The notes under the pieces are model-generated. The model saw only the letters and a list, made by a program, of their open reading frames with translations. It was not told the origin of the DNA and did not search any database. Shown here in pieces: positions 53,100 to 63,256 of a DNA stretch of 64,000 bases; within the stretch, counting starts at the first letter, position 1, and the number at the start of each line of letters is the position of its first letter. This stretch comes from Palsa-506 sp963836355 (GTDB lineage Bacteria; Actinomycetota; Actinomycetes; Streptosporangiales; Streptosporangiaceae). A program made the position numbers and the translations under genes. Where the stretch lies: NCBI GenBank assembly GCA_963836355.1, contig CAWIJO010000001.1, positions 66,107 through 130,106 of the forward strand, given 5' to 3'.

Positions 53100-56000
53100 T
53101 TGGCCGTGGTCGTGACCGTCGCGAAGGGCTACGACCTCGGCTACGTATGGAAGAACCAGGGCCACGCCGCAGCCGAGCGGACCACCGGCGGCTACTACAT
53201 CAACGCGGCCCAGGCCGGGGAGCCGCCGGGCCAGTGGTGGGGGCCGGGCGCCGAATCGCTGGGTTTCGCCGGTGGCCAGGTGGTAGAGCGCGAGCCCTAT
53301 GAGGCGGTGTACTCGCAGACGGACCCGTGGACCGGGGCAAGACTCGGGCGGCCGCGCGGCAGTTATACGAAGTTCAGCGACCATCTGGCGCGGCTGACGG
53401 CGGCTGAGCCGCATGCCACGGCCGAGCGGCTGATCGAGCTAGAGCGGGAAGCGGCGAAGGCGACCCGCCAGCCCGCCGCCTATACCGACGTGACCGTGTC
53501 GTTTTCCAAGTCGATCTCGGTGCTGCACGCCTCGATCCGGGAAAACGGCCGCCGGGCGAGGCTGGCGGGCGATGACCGGGCGGCGGCGTACTGGGCAGGC
53601 TATGAGGAGAAGTTCCAGGAGGTTCTGCACCGGGCGAACCGGGCCGCGCTGGAGTACGCGCAGCGGTGGGCCGGGATGACGCGGACCGGCTACCACGGGG
53701 TCCGGGTGGACGGGCAGGAGCCGGGCCGGTTCGCCGAAGCCGGCCTGGTCGTGACCTCATGGCTGCAGGGCACCAGCCGCGACGGCGACCCGCAAGATCA
53801 CATCCACAACCAGATCGCCCGGATCACCCGGACAGTGAGCGATGGCCGGTGGCGGGCGCTGGACACCGCGTGCCTGCGGGAGGTGCCCGGAGCCTTGCAG
53901 GCGATCGCGGCGACGGTCGTGGAATGCGAGCTGACGCGCGAGTTCGGCGTGGCCTGGGTTCCGCGGCCGGACGGGCGCGGCAACGAGATCGACGGGATCA
54001 CCCGCGCGCAGATGGACGCCTACTCCACCCGCACCGCCGCGGTGCACGAAAAGGAACGCGAGCTCGCGCGGGCGTGGGAGCGCAGGCACGGGCGTGCGCC
54101 GAATTCGCGTGAGCTGTTCTACCTCGCGCAAAAAGCAACCCTGCGATCACGCCGGGACAAAGACGCGGGCGAGATCGACTGGGACGCGCTGGCCCGCCGC
54201 TGGGACGCGGCCATCGGCGGCGAGCTGGCCAGCATCGCCCCGGCCGTCTCAGTCATGCACGGCCCGGGCGCCGATGGCGAGACGCTCGTTGGCCGCCGTG
54301 AGCCGGCCCGGACGCTGTCGCGGGACGCCTTGGTGCGCGCGGCGCAGAAGGCGCTGTGCCTGGTGTCCGAGAAACGTCCCACCTGGACCCGGCACCACCT
54401 GCTGAAACAGCTCGCTCTGGTCATGCCGGCCGAGACCCGGAACCTGGCACCTGCATCTGCCGAGGCGCTGCTGGAGAAGATGGCCGATGAGGCGCTGTCC
54501 GGGCGCATTGAGCCGGTCGTCTGCGTGAGCGCGCCTGAGTGGCCGCCACTGCCGGCGTCGCTGCGGCGTGAGCTGGATGATGGCAGCATCTACACGCGGC
54601 CTGGTCTCACGCGGTATGCGACAGTCGCGCAGTTGTCCGCCGAGGAGCGATTGGTCGCGCAGGCGCAAGCGCAGCGGGCGCCGCATCTGCCGCGCGAGCT
54701 GGCGGCACGCCATCTCGGCGCTGACGCGGCGGTGCTGGAGGCGCAGCTACGGGAACGCGCGCAGGATGCACGCGAGCGCGTGACGCGGCGCGGGCTGAGG
54801 CTGGACCAGGCCGCCGCCGTGTACCACGTGCTCACCTCCAGCCGTACCGCGGAGGTGATCGTCGGGCCTGCGGGCACTGGCAAGACCCGTGTCCTGGCCG
54901 CCGCGGCGCAGGCCTGGGCGGCGCAGCACGGCGAGGGGCGGGTGTTCGGCACCGCCACTTCGCAGAACGCCGCTAACGAGCTGCGCAAGGCCGGCGTGGC
55001 GGTGACGGCCAACACGACCCGGCTGCTGGCCGGCATCCGGCGCGGCCGGATCCCGGCGGGCTCGCTGATCCTGGCCGATGAGGGCTCCATGATCTCCCTG
55101 CAGCACCTCTCGGCGCTCGTCAGCCACGCCGCGGCGAACGGGTGCAAGGTAGTGCTCGCCGGGGATCAGGAGCAGCTCGCGGCCGTCGAGGGCGGCGGCG
55201 CGATGATGCTGCTCGCTGACCGCCTGGGATATGTGCAGCTCGCCGAGCCGGTCCGGTTCGCCGCGCAGTGGGAACGGGACGCCTCGCTGCGGCTGCGCGC
55301 CGGGGACCAGACCGCGCTCGATGACTACGATCAGCACTGCCGGATCTGTGGCGCCCCGCCCGATGAGGCCATGGACCAGGCCGTCAAGGCATACATAGCG
55401 AGCTACCTGTCCGGCCATGACGTGATCCTGTCGGCCGCGGAGTGGGCACGCTGCCGGGAACTATCCCGGCGGATCCGCGGCGACCTGATCCATCTTGGCC
55501 TGGTCGACGGCGGCCAGGCCGTGCCGATAGCAGAAGGCGCGCAGGCCTCGGCCGGTGACCTGATCATCTGCCGCGACAACGATCACGACACCGCGGTCGG
55601 CGAACCCGGCCGGGGCCTGGCCAACGGCGACGTCCTGCGGATCGAGGCCATCACCCCGGGCGGCATCCAGGTCCGCCGCCTGATCGACCCCGACCCTGCC
55701 ACCGGCGCCCGCCGCTTCACCAGCCACACGTTCTGCTACAACGGCTACCGCACGGCGGACCTGGCTTACGCGATCACTGGGCATTCTGCGCAAGGCGGCA
55801 CGGTGCACACTGGGCTCACGCTGGTCACCGGTAGCGAAACCCGGCAATGGCTGTACTCAGCGCTGGCCCGCGGCACCGCGAACAACATGGCATTCGTGTT
55901 CACCACACCGCCGAAGGCCGCCGACCCGCAGCCGGGCACCCGCCCCGCACCAGAGCTGGAACGCTACGAACGCATCCGCCGCGAGCGCGAAGGCTTCCTG

Positions 56001-57476
56001 CCAGCCCCGCCAGAACAAGGACCGGTCGGCCAGGATCCGCGTGAGCCCGGCGCTGTGCTCAGCGACGTGCTCATGCGAGACGGCTCGGAGATGTCCGCGT
56101 CCGAGACGCGGCGGCGCAGCCTGGCCAACGCCGACCATCTCGGCGTCCTGAACGCGATCTGGACCGCGGAAACCCAGACAGCGCACAACTCCCGCTACCA
56201 CGACCTCGTCCTGGCCGCTCTCCCGCCCGGATACCGCCAGGAACTGGCCTACCAGGCCAGATGGCTGTACCGGACGCTACGGACCGCCGAACTGGCCGGC
56301 CTGGATCCCGCCGACGTCATCCGCCGCGCCGTCGAGTCCCGCGACCTGGCCGGCGCCCGCGATATCGCCAGCATCCTCGACGCCCGGATCCGTCAGCATG
56401 CCCAGTCACTACAGCCGCAACCGCAGGGCCCATGGGCCGGCCGCGTGCCGCAGGTCGACGATCTCGAACGCCAGGCCTACCTGACTGAACTCGCCGCGAT
56501 GATGGACCACCGCAAGCAACGCCTCGGCCAGCACGCCGCCGACCACCCGCCCGCATGGGCGGTCAAGGCCCTCGGACGCGTCCCCGCCCACGGGCCAGCC
56601 CGGCAGGAATGGCAGCACAAAGCATCCTCTATCGGCGCCTACCGGGAGATGTACGGCTACGACCATCCCGCCGACCCGATCGGCCCCCAGCCCGCCGCCG
56701 ACTCCCCCGACATGCACGCCGCCTGGCACGAGGCATTCCTCGCCCTCGGCCCACCCGGCGGGCCCGATGTCCGCGGCATGCCCGATGGCAGGCTATGGCT
56801 CATCCGCGACACCTACGCCACCGAAACCAGATGGGCACCCCGGCACGTCGGCAGGGAACTACGGCTGGCCAGGCTCGGTGCATACAACGCGGACCGCGAC
56901 GCGATACGCACCGGGGCGGAAGCAGAAGCCGCCCGTAAGCAAGGCAACCACGAGCGAGCGGACCGCCATCAATTCTGGGCTGCCGCCTACCAGGCGATGG
57001 GCCGCCGTTACCGCGAGCAGGAAGAAACGTTCGCCGCCACCATGCAAGACCGCCGCGAGTGGGAACACGCCACTGAGCGCTCCCGCCACCTCGCCATCGC
57101 CGCCGACGCCGAACTCCGCAGGCGTCATCCCGACCAGACAATCGAGCCCCTCCGGTCCGACGAACCCGCCCCCGTAAGCGAAACCGGCCGCGAGGAACTG
57201 ACCCTCACCCCCGGCCAGGACATCGGCCAGCTGGCGCAATGGATCCAGGACCTGGCCGCCCAGCGCAAGGCCTTCTGCGAGAAACTCGACGAACGCCAAA
57301 CTCTCAAGGTCCCCAGCGATGACCCGGACTGGGAAGGCTTCGGCCTGGCCTTCCCGTCCCCGGCTGCACCAGACAAAGACACGATCCTGCAGCCACCGAA
57401 ACCGCAGATCACTCCATCAGCGAAGATCCTTCAACTCGCCCGGGAACGAGACGCCGCACCCGAGGCCGCTGACTAA
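53100..57476 (+). CDS. MobF-family conjugative relaxase-helicase (TraA-like)
   Basis: The 1458-residue protein starts with TTG after GGAGGGAGG. The N-terminal relaxase domain has tyrosine-bearing KGYDLGYVWK and GGYYINAAQ, and near residues 228-236 the metal-binding three-histidine type motif DPQDHIHNQIA. The helicase part has Walker A VGPAGTGKT near 587 and Walker B LILADEGSM near 655, with ITGHSAQGGTVHTGLTLV and WLYSALARGT as later helicase motifs. The C-terminus (after 900) is a long acidic/helical tail. It would nick at oriT, unwind and pilot the strand. The gene is intact. Its coupling-protein partner, on the other strand 18 kb away, is disrupted. Confidence 0.9.
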   Translation: MAVVVTVAKGYDLGYVWKNQGHAAAERTTGGYYINAAQAGEPPGQWWGPGAESLGFAGGQVVEREPYEAVYSQTDPWTGARLGRPRGSYTKFSDHLARLTAAEPHATAERLIELEREAAKATRQPAAYTDVTVSFSKSISVLHASIRENGRRARLAGDDRAAAYWAGYEEKFQEVLHRANRAALEYAQRWAGMTRTGYHGVRVDGQEPGRFAEAGLVVTSWLQGTSRDGDPQDHIHNQIARITRTVSDGRWRALDTACLREVPGALQAIAATVVECELTREFGVAWVPRPDGRGNEIDGITRAQMDAYSTRTAAVHEKERELARAWERRHGRAPNSRELFYLAQKATLRSRRDKDAGEIDWDALARRWDAAIGGELASIAPAVSVMHGPGADGETLVGRREPARTLSRDALVRAAQKALCLVSEKRPTWTRHHLLKQLALVMPAETRNLAPASAEALLEKMADEALSGRIEPVVCVSAPEWPPLPASLRRELDDGSIYTRPGLTRYATVAQLSAEERLVAQAQAQRAPHLPRELAARHLGADAAVLEAQLRERAQDARERVTRRGLRLDQAAAVYHVLTSSRTAEVIVGPAGTGKTRVLAAAAQAWAAQHGEGRVFGTATSQNAANELRKAGVAVTANTTRLLAGIRRGRIPAGSLILADEGSMISLQHLSALVSHAAANGCKVVLAGDQEQLAAVEGGGAMMLLADRLGYVQLAEPVRFAAQWERDASLRLRAGDQTALDDYDQHCRICGAPPDEAMDQAVKAYIASYLSGHDVILSAAEWARCRELSRRIRGDLIHLGLVDGGQAVPIAEGAQASAGDLIICRDNDHDTAVGEPGRGLANGDVLRIEAITPGGIQVRRLIDPDPATGARRFTSHTFCYNGYRTADLAYAITGHSAQGGTVHTGLTLVTGSETRQWLYSALARGTANNMAFVFTTPPKAADPQPGTRPAPELERYERIRREREGFLPAPPEQGPVGQDPREPGAVLSDVLMRDGSEMSASETRRRSLANADHLGVLNAIWTAETQTAHNSRYHDLVLAALPPGYRQELAYQARWLYRTLRTAELAGLDPADVIRRAVESRDLAGARDIASILDARIRQHAQSLQPQPQGPWAGRVPQVDDLERQAYLTELAAMMDHRKQRLGQHAADHPPAWAVKALGRVPAHGPARQEWQHKASSIGAYREMYGYDHPADPIGPQPAADSPDMHAAWHEAFLALGPPGGPDVRGMPDGRLWLIRDTYATETRWAPRHVGRELRLARLGAYNADRDAIRTGAEAEAARKQGNHERADRHQFWAAAYQAMGRRYREQEETFAATMQDRREWEHATERSRHLAIAADAELRRRHPDQTIEPLRSDEPAPVSETGREELTLTPGQDIGQLAQWIQDLAAQRKAFCEKLDERQTLKVPSDDPDWEGFGLAFPSPAAPDKDTILQPPKPQITPSAKILQLARERDAAPEAAD

Positions 57477-57523
57477 CGGCAGACCCGGGGCGCATCATGG
57501 TGGAAGTGAGGAGGTGCCCGGCC

Positions 57524-57952
57524 ATGCCCGCCATCGAGATCCCCGACCCGCTGCCGCCGGCGATCACTCTGCCCCGCACGGTCGTCGAATTCGCCATCGA
57601 ACAGCATCTCGAAGAGCTCGGCGACTCCGGCCTCGTCGCACGCACCTGGCAATGGATCCTGCACGGAGGCGGAAGCGGGCCAATCAGCCACATGAACTGG
57701 ACGCAGTTCGACGGTGACGGACCGCCGTCAGCCGCCACGCTGGCCGCAGAGAGCACCGCCGATGAGCCCCCGCTGTTCCCTCGCACCCCGTGGGCCGAAC
57801 TCAACAAGGCCCGGTTCATCTGCTGGTGGTGCACCGCCAGCCCCGAAGATGACGTACCACTGCGGTACCACCCCTGGGACGCGGCGCCCGCTCCCGTCTC
57901 CGCCGAGGACGGGTCAGTCACCGTCACCATGCGCGAGGTACGCGACGGCTGA
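57524..57952 (+). CDS. Hypothetical protein following the relaxase
   Basis: The 142-residue protein (MPAIEIPDPLPPAITLPRTV, VVEFAIEQHLEELGDSGLVA, RTWQWILHGGGSGPISHMNW, RFICWWCTASPEDDVPLRYH) begins after GAGGAGG at a good distance; a start at 57497 is possible but less well placed. Located 47 bases after the relaxase stop, on the same strand, and so probably in the same operon. No family recognised. Confidence 0.65.
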   Translation: MPAIEIPDPLPPAITLPRTVVEFAIEQHLEELGDSGLVARTWQWILHGGGSGPISHMNWTQFDGDGPPSAATLAAESTADEPPLFPRTPWAELNKARFICWWCTASPEDDVPLRYHPWDAAPAPVSAEDGSVTVTMREVRDG

Positions 57953-58018
57953 ACGCCGACGGCGGGCGGCCACCGGCCGTCATCGGCTCGCGCCTACCTT
58001 GTGGCACGAAACTAAGGG

Positions 58019-58047
58019 ACCCCTCCGTCCCCAGCATCGGAGGGGGT
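58019..58047 (+). terminator. Hairpin terminator after the relaxase operon
   Basis: CCCCTCCG and CGGAGGGG form a perfect eight-base stem around a ten-base loop, followed by GTTCTTCC. It lies 67 bases after the companion gene stop. Confidence 0.65.
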
Positions 58048-58544
58048 TCTTCCGCTCAACAGCCAAGCGCGAGGCTGGATTCCCTTGATGACGGTCAAGC
58101 CCTCAGAAGAGCACCCGTGTCAGCCGGGCTCGCCCGGATCCCTCTGTATGGTCGATGAAGGCAGCCTTCCAGCCAGCCTCGAATCCTTCGCAGAGCTGAC
58201 CATGATCATCAGGTGCTGCATGCGTGTGTAGTAGAAACCAAGCGAAACTGCGGATGGCAGAGGAGATGGAATCGTGCAGGATGCAAGATCATGAGCAGTG
58301 CGTAGAGATTCGTGGTATGGCTTGAAAAGTGCAGGCACGCGCGGTACTACGCGGGGGCACCGCTCTGATGGACCGCACCGACACCGCGCAGGCCTGACCG
58401 TGCCAGCAGTTGCAGTCAACCCGCGAGTCAACCAAAACCGGCAGTGCCCCAGACGGAACTCCCTCGCGGGCTACCAAATAAGCGTTAGTTTCGGTGCGCC
58501 GCCGTATTCTGAACGACTTGCCTTAAACCAAAACGGAGGCATCC
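58048..58544. promoter_or_regulatory. Upstream region of the BREX operon
   Basis: No gene is supported. It holds a 21-bp repeat arm and the probable brxA promoter. ATGACGGTCAAG at 58088-58099 recalls half of the 20-bp motif seen at the tRNA scars. The stretch 58440-58544 runs into the brxA ribosome site ACGGAGG. Confidence 0.45.
58189..58209 (-). repeat. 21-bp inverted repeat, right arm
   Basis: The sequence from CGCAGAGCTG to ACCATGATCAT is the exact reverse complement of 53051-53071. Both copies continue for a few bases with CTGA on the outer side. Confidence 0.7.
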
Positions 58545-59174
58545 ATGGCAGGGGAGATCGCACGAGCATCGCGTTATGCGCTCTCGTTCACCAGCGGCGC
58601 CCTCCTCATGCGAGAAGCTGTCATCGCTGCGCCGCTGTACCTGCGCGAACGTGACTGGTCTAAGGTTCGAGCGCTGATCGCCGACGACAACCTCCTGCAG
58701 ACTCGCACCGCCGCCTCGGGGCTCCGCCTTGCGCGCGAGGTCGCGCAGCGACTGGCCGTGCTCACCGATGACGAGATCGAGCTGCTCATGGGTGCGACTG
58801 CCACCGAGCGCGGACACCTGCTGTGGGCGGCTGCCTGCCGGCGCTATGACCTGATCGGCGAGTTTGCCGAGGAGGTCGTGCGCGAGCGGTTCCTCCTACT
58901 GACTGCGACCCTTGGATACGAGGACTTCGACAGCTTCGTGCGCGGCAAGGCCCTGTGGCACAGCGAGCTGGCTGAACTCAAGGAATCGACGCTGCGTAGG
59001 CTGCGCTCGAATGTGTTCAGGATGCTGAACGACGCGGGCCTGCTGTCCGATGGTGGCCACCTGCTCCAGGCCGTGTTTTCACCGCGTGTCGCGAGCGCCC
59101 TGGCTGCGCGCAATCCGAGTGATCTGCGGTTCTACCCGGCCAACGATGACGCCACAGGGAGGGCCGTGCGGTGA
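58545..59174 (+). CDS. brxA: BREX type 1 protein BrxA
   Basis: The 209-residue product (MAGEIARASRYALSFTSGAL, LVREAVIAAPLYL-like, KLRA, then LTDDEIELLMGATATERGHL, WAAACRRYDLIGEFAEEVVR, WHSELAELKESTLRRLRSNV) is a DUF1819/BrxA protein, a small helical DNA-binding component at the start of BREX operons. GGAGG precedes the ATG. The gene is intact and its stop overlaps the brxB start. BREX blocks phage replication and marks host DNA by methylation. Confidence 0.88.
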   Translation: MAGEIARASRYALSFTSGALLMREAVIAAPLYLRERDWSKVRALIADDNLLQTRTAASGLRLAREVAQRLAVLTDDEIELLMGATATERGHLLWAAACRRYDLIGEFAEEVVRERFLLLTATLGYEDFDSFVRGKALWHSELAELKESTLRRLRSNVFRMLNDAGLLSDGGHLLQAVFSPRVASALAARNPSDLRFYPANDDATGRAVR

Positions 59175-59770
59175 CACCAACCGAGCTGTCGAGACAGGAA
59201 GAACACTTGTTCGCGGTACTCAGCGGCAAGCGGTTCGTCCAGATGGAAGGCCTGAGCAACGAGGTGCCGTTCTTCATCTACCCCTACGACCCCGAGGACG
59301 CCCTCGCGGTCGCGGGGTCCAAGAAGCGCATCAAGAACCGGCTCGCCAACAAGGGCATCGAGGTCCGCGAGATCAACCTCTACGACCTGTCGGTGGAGAT
59401 CCTCAAGGATCGCGGGGTCTGGGATCGCCTGCTCGCCCTCGAACCGGAGCAGGACAAGACTGACTTCCGCGAGTTGCTCCAGGGGATGCTCGACCCGCAG
59501 CTCCACATCGCACCCGCGATCCGCGCCAATCTCGCCGAAGGCGACTTCGACATCTTCTTCCTCACCGGTATCGGCGAGGTCTTCCCGTACATCCGCTCGC
59601 ACAACGTGCTCAATAATTTGCAGAGCGTTGTGACGGGCAAGCCGATGCTCATGTTCTTTCCTGGCCGCTACGAGCAGTCCGACACGTTGGGGTCGTCCCT
59701 GGTGCTGTTCGGGCGACTCAAGGACGACCAGTACTACCGAGCCAAGAACATCTTGGAACAGGAGGCTTGA
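59171..59770 (+). CDS. brxB: BREX type 1 protein BrxB
   Basis: The 199-residue DUF1788 protein starts with GTG overlapping the brxA stop. Characteristic segments are VPFFIYPYDPEDALAVAGSK, IKNRLANKGIEVREINLYDL, FDIFFLTGIGEVFPYIRSHN, VVTGKPMLMFFPGRYEQSDT and RAKNILEQEA. BrxB is part of the conserved core of type 1 systems. Intact; four bases separate its stop from the brxC start. Confidence 0.9.
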   Translation: MTPTELSRQEEHLFAVLSGKRFVQMEGLSNEVPFFIYPYDPEDALAVAGSKKRIKNRLANKGIEVREINLYDLSVEILKDRGVWDRLLALEPEQDKTDFRELLQGMLDPQLHIAPAIRANLAEGDFDIFFLTGIGEVFPYIRSHNVLNNLQSVVTGKPMLMFFPGRYEQSDTLGSSLVLFGRLKDDQYYRAKNILEQEA

Positions 59771-59774
59771 CTCG

Positions 59775-62700
59775 ATGAAGCTGAACGCGATCTTCGCCAA
59801 GGATGTGCAGCGCCCGATCGAGGGCGTAATCAAGGCTGACGACACCGCACACTTGGGCACCGAGGTCGATGAGTACGTCCTGACGAACGAGGTCGCCAAG
59901 GGCCTCGAGCTGCTGCTTGAGGCGTACACGAACTACACCAACGCCAACGGCGTGTGGATTTCAGGCTTCTTTGGCTCCGGTAAGTCGCACCTGCTTAAGA
60001 TGCTTGCCCACCTCCTCGGCGACGTGGAGGGGCAGGAGTTCCCGCGCGAGCGCGTGTCCGAGAGCTTCCGCGCCAAGGCGCAGGGCGCCTTCCTCCCCGC
60101 GTTGCTGACCAAGGCCGAGCGAATCTCGGCGAAGAGCCTGCTGTTCAACATCGACCAGAAGGCCACGCTCATCACGAAAGACCAGACCGACGCCCTGCTG
60201 AAGGTGTTCGTGAAGGTCTTCGATGAGAGCCGCGGCTACTGCGGTAACCAGGGGCACGTCGCCCGGTTTGAGCGCGACCTGGATAACCGCGGCCAGTACC
60301 AGACCTTCAAGGCCGCGTACGCGCGTATCACGGGACGTGACTGGGCGCAGGGCCGTGAGGAAGGCGTGCTCGAAGAGCTCAACGTCGCCAAGGCCTACGC
60401 CGAGGTCAGCGGTCAGGCCGAGGGGGCACTGACCAATATCCTGACGAAGTACCGCAACGAGTACTCGCTGTCGATCGAGGACTTTGCCGACGAGGTCAAG
60501 GCGTGGCTCGACAAGCAGAAGCCCGACTTCCGGCTCAACTTCTACGTTGATGAGGCCGGCCAGTTCATCGGCTCGAACACGCACCTGATGCTGAACCTTC
60601 AGACGATCGCGGAGTCACTCAACACCAAGTGCAAGGGCCGGGCATGGGTATTCGTCACCTCGCAGGAGGACATGGACAAGGTCGTCGGCGACCGCACCAG
60701 GCAGCAAGGCAACGACTTCTCCAAGATCCAGGCCCGGTTCAAGAGCCGCGTCAAGCTCACCAGCGCTGATGTCGAGGAGGTCATCCGCAAGCGCCTGCTG
60801 GAGAAGAACGAGGCAGGCGAGGCCGCGTTGCAAGCGATCTACGCCGAGCAGCAGGCGAACTTCAAGACGCTGTTCGATTTCGTCGATGGCGCGAAGACGT
60901 ACCGCAACTACGCCGACGAAGCACATTTCGTCGGCACGTACCCGTTCGTCAGCTACCAGTTCCCGCTCTTTCAGGCTGCGATCGAGGGCATTTCGGACCA
61001 CAACGTCTTCGAAGGCCGCAACAGCTCCGTCGGCGAGCGCTCCATGCTCGGCGTCGTGCAGCAGGTCGCCAAGGACATCGGGGACGTCGAGGTCGGCAGG
61101 CTCGCAACGTTCGACCATATGTTCGCGGGCATCCGCGCCTCGCTGAAGTCCGCCGCCCAGCGCTCGATCGACGTCGCCGAGCGCAACCTCGACAACGAGC
61201 TGGCCGTGCGGCTGCTCAAGGCGTTGTTTCTGGTCAAGTACGTCGAGAGCTTCCAGGCCACGCCCCGCAACCTGACCGTGCTGGTCTATGACCGCTTCGG
61301 GCTCGACCTGCCCGCGCTGTCCAAGCAGGTGCAGGAGGCGCTGACGCTGCTGGAGACGCAGACCTACGTCCAGCGCAACGGCAACGTCTACGAGTACCTG
61401 ACCAACGAAGAGCAGGTCATCGAGGAAGAGATCAAGAACGTCGACATCGACGCCTCTGAGGTCAGCGGTCGCCTGTTCAAGATCCTCTCCGGCGATGTCA
61501 TCAAGACCAGCAAGCTGCGATACGCGAAGAACGGCCAGGACTTCCCGTTCGGCTACAAGCTCGACGACCAGGTGTACGGGCAGCAGCGCGAACTCGCGGT
61601 GCACTTCATCACCCCGGAGTACCCGTTCACGCCCCGAGGAGATCCGGATGCACAGCGCGGGCAAGGACGAGCTGCGCGTCATCCTGGAACCCGACGAGCG
61701 TGCCCTGTCTGACCTGCGGTTGCTCATCAAGACCGAGAAGTACACCAAGCGCAAGCAGACGACCTCGCTGTCGGCGATCGAGGAGCAGATCCTCCGCTCC
61801 AAGGCGGCGCTGAACGTCGAACGCGAGAAGGAACTCGTCGAGCGCATCCAGCGTGCAGTCGGCAAGGCGGCGCTCGTCATCAACGCCGCCGACGTGACCT
61901 CCGCATCGCAAGACGCCATCGCGCGCGTGACCGACGGATTCCAGGAACTCATCAGCCGTACCTACACCCAGCTCAGCCTGCTCGGCGGAGTCACCTACAG
62001 CGAGCAGCAGGTCGCGGCGTTCGCCAACCCCGACCAGTCGGGCATGTTCGATGACCCGTCGCTGTCGAAGCTCGCGGCCCGGGCGACGAGGTGCTCTCGT
62101 TCGTCTCCGCAACGGACAGGCTCGGCGAGCAGGTGACCGTGAAGACGATTGTCGATGCGTTCCAGGCCAAGCCCTACGGCTGGGATCTCGCCTCGATCGA
62201 GGTCGTCGTCGCCTGGCTCGATCGGCGTCTCGAAGATCACGCTCACTGTGGATGGCAACGCCCTCAAGCGCACCGAGGTCGCGGCCGTGCTGCGCAACAC
62301 GCAGAAGCACTCGCATGCGGTCGTGGCCCCGCAGAAGGTCTTCGACGAGCGGAAGGTCGCGACGTTCCGCAAGTTCTGCACTGATTTCTTCGACGAAGGC
62401 GACCGCCCCAAAGGACCCGCTGGAGCTGGCCCGGCACGGCAGCGACAAGCTCCGCGGCAAGCTCGACGAGCTCAAGGCGCGGGTGACCGGCTCGAAGTAT
62501 CCGTTCGTGGAGCAGTTGGCCGCGCCCATCGCGCTGCTCGAACAGGCGGTCGGCAAGCCCGACGAGTGGTACCTGACTGAGTTCGGTCTCGGCGACGAAC
62601 TGCTCGACGCCAAGGAATCCGTGATCGACCCGATCCAGTCGTTCCTCAACGGGGCTCAGCGAGCCATCTATGACGAGGCATCGACAGCTGCTCGCGGCGA

Positions 62701-63250
62701 ACGGCAACAACCTTGGCTACCTGCCCACGGGCAGTGACGCCGACGTGAAGCGGTTGCTGGCCGACCCCAACGCGTTCCGCGGCAACCGCATGACGCAGCT
62801 CAAGCAGGCCGCCGAGGCGCTCGGCAAGCAGATCGACGAAGACTCGCGGCCAACCGTGCCGCCGTCGTCGAGGCTATCGAGGGCCGCAAGACCGAGGTGA
62901 TCAGCAGCGCCTACTACGACGACGCCACGAGGACGCAAGGAGAGTGTCGTCGCAGCGATCGACCAGATCATCGCCCGAGTCGGCAACGAGACGCAGATTG
63001 CGCTCATCCGCGAGCAGGGAAACAGCTTCGAGGAGACGGGCTACCCCGCGCTGCTCGACCAGCTCGCGTCTCCAGCGGTCGCGGCGGCGCCGACGACCTG
63101 AACGCCGCCGGTCAAGCCGACGGTCGCGGTCAAGACGATCACCGTCGCCAGGTGTCCACGGCGTGCTGGAAACCCGGAGGACGTCACCGGTACCTCGAAG
63201 CGCTCCGCGGCGCGCTGCTGTCCGACGCTCAAAGACGGAAAGCGAATCGC
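59775..63250 (+). pseudogene. brxC: BREX type 1 ATPase BrxC (PglY-like), frameshifted in its C-terminal third
   Basis: The first 620 residues are intact: MKLNAIFAKDVQRPIEGVIK, Walker A GFFGSGKS at 64-71, and Walker B near 258 (LNFYVDEAGQF). From about 61640 the product continues through shifted frames: MHSAGKDELRVILEPDERAL, VLSFVSATDRLGEQVTVKTI, LTVDGNALKRTEVAAVLRNT, LELARHGSDKLRGKLDELKA, LGYLPTGSDADVKRLLADPN, AAVVEAIEGRKTEVISSAYY and VGNETQIALIREQGNSFEET. At least seven frame changes lie between 61640 and 63100. An intact protein would be about 1150 residues. BrxC is the large ATPase of the defence complex. Confidence 0.8.
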
Positions 63251-63256
63251 GCTCTG

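Noticed and set aside
60615..61952. Minus-strand frame of 445 codons
   Set aside because: Antisense shadow of brxC, with no initiation context.
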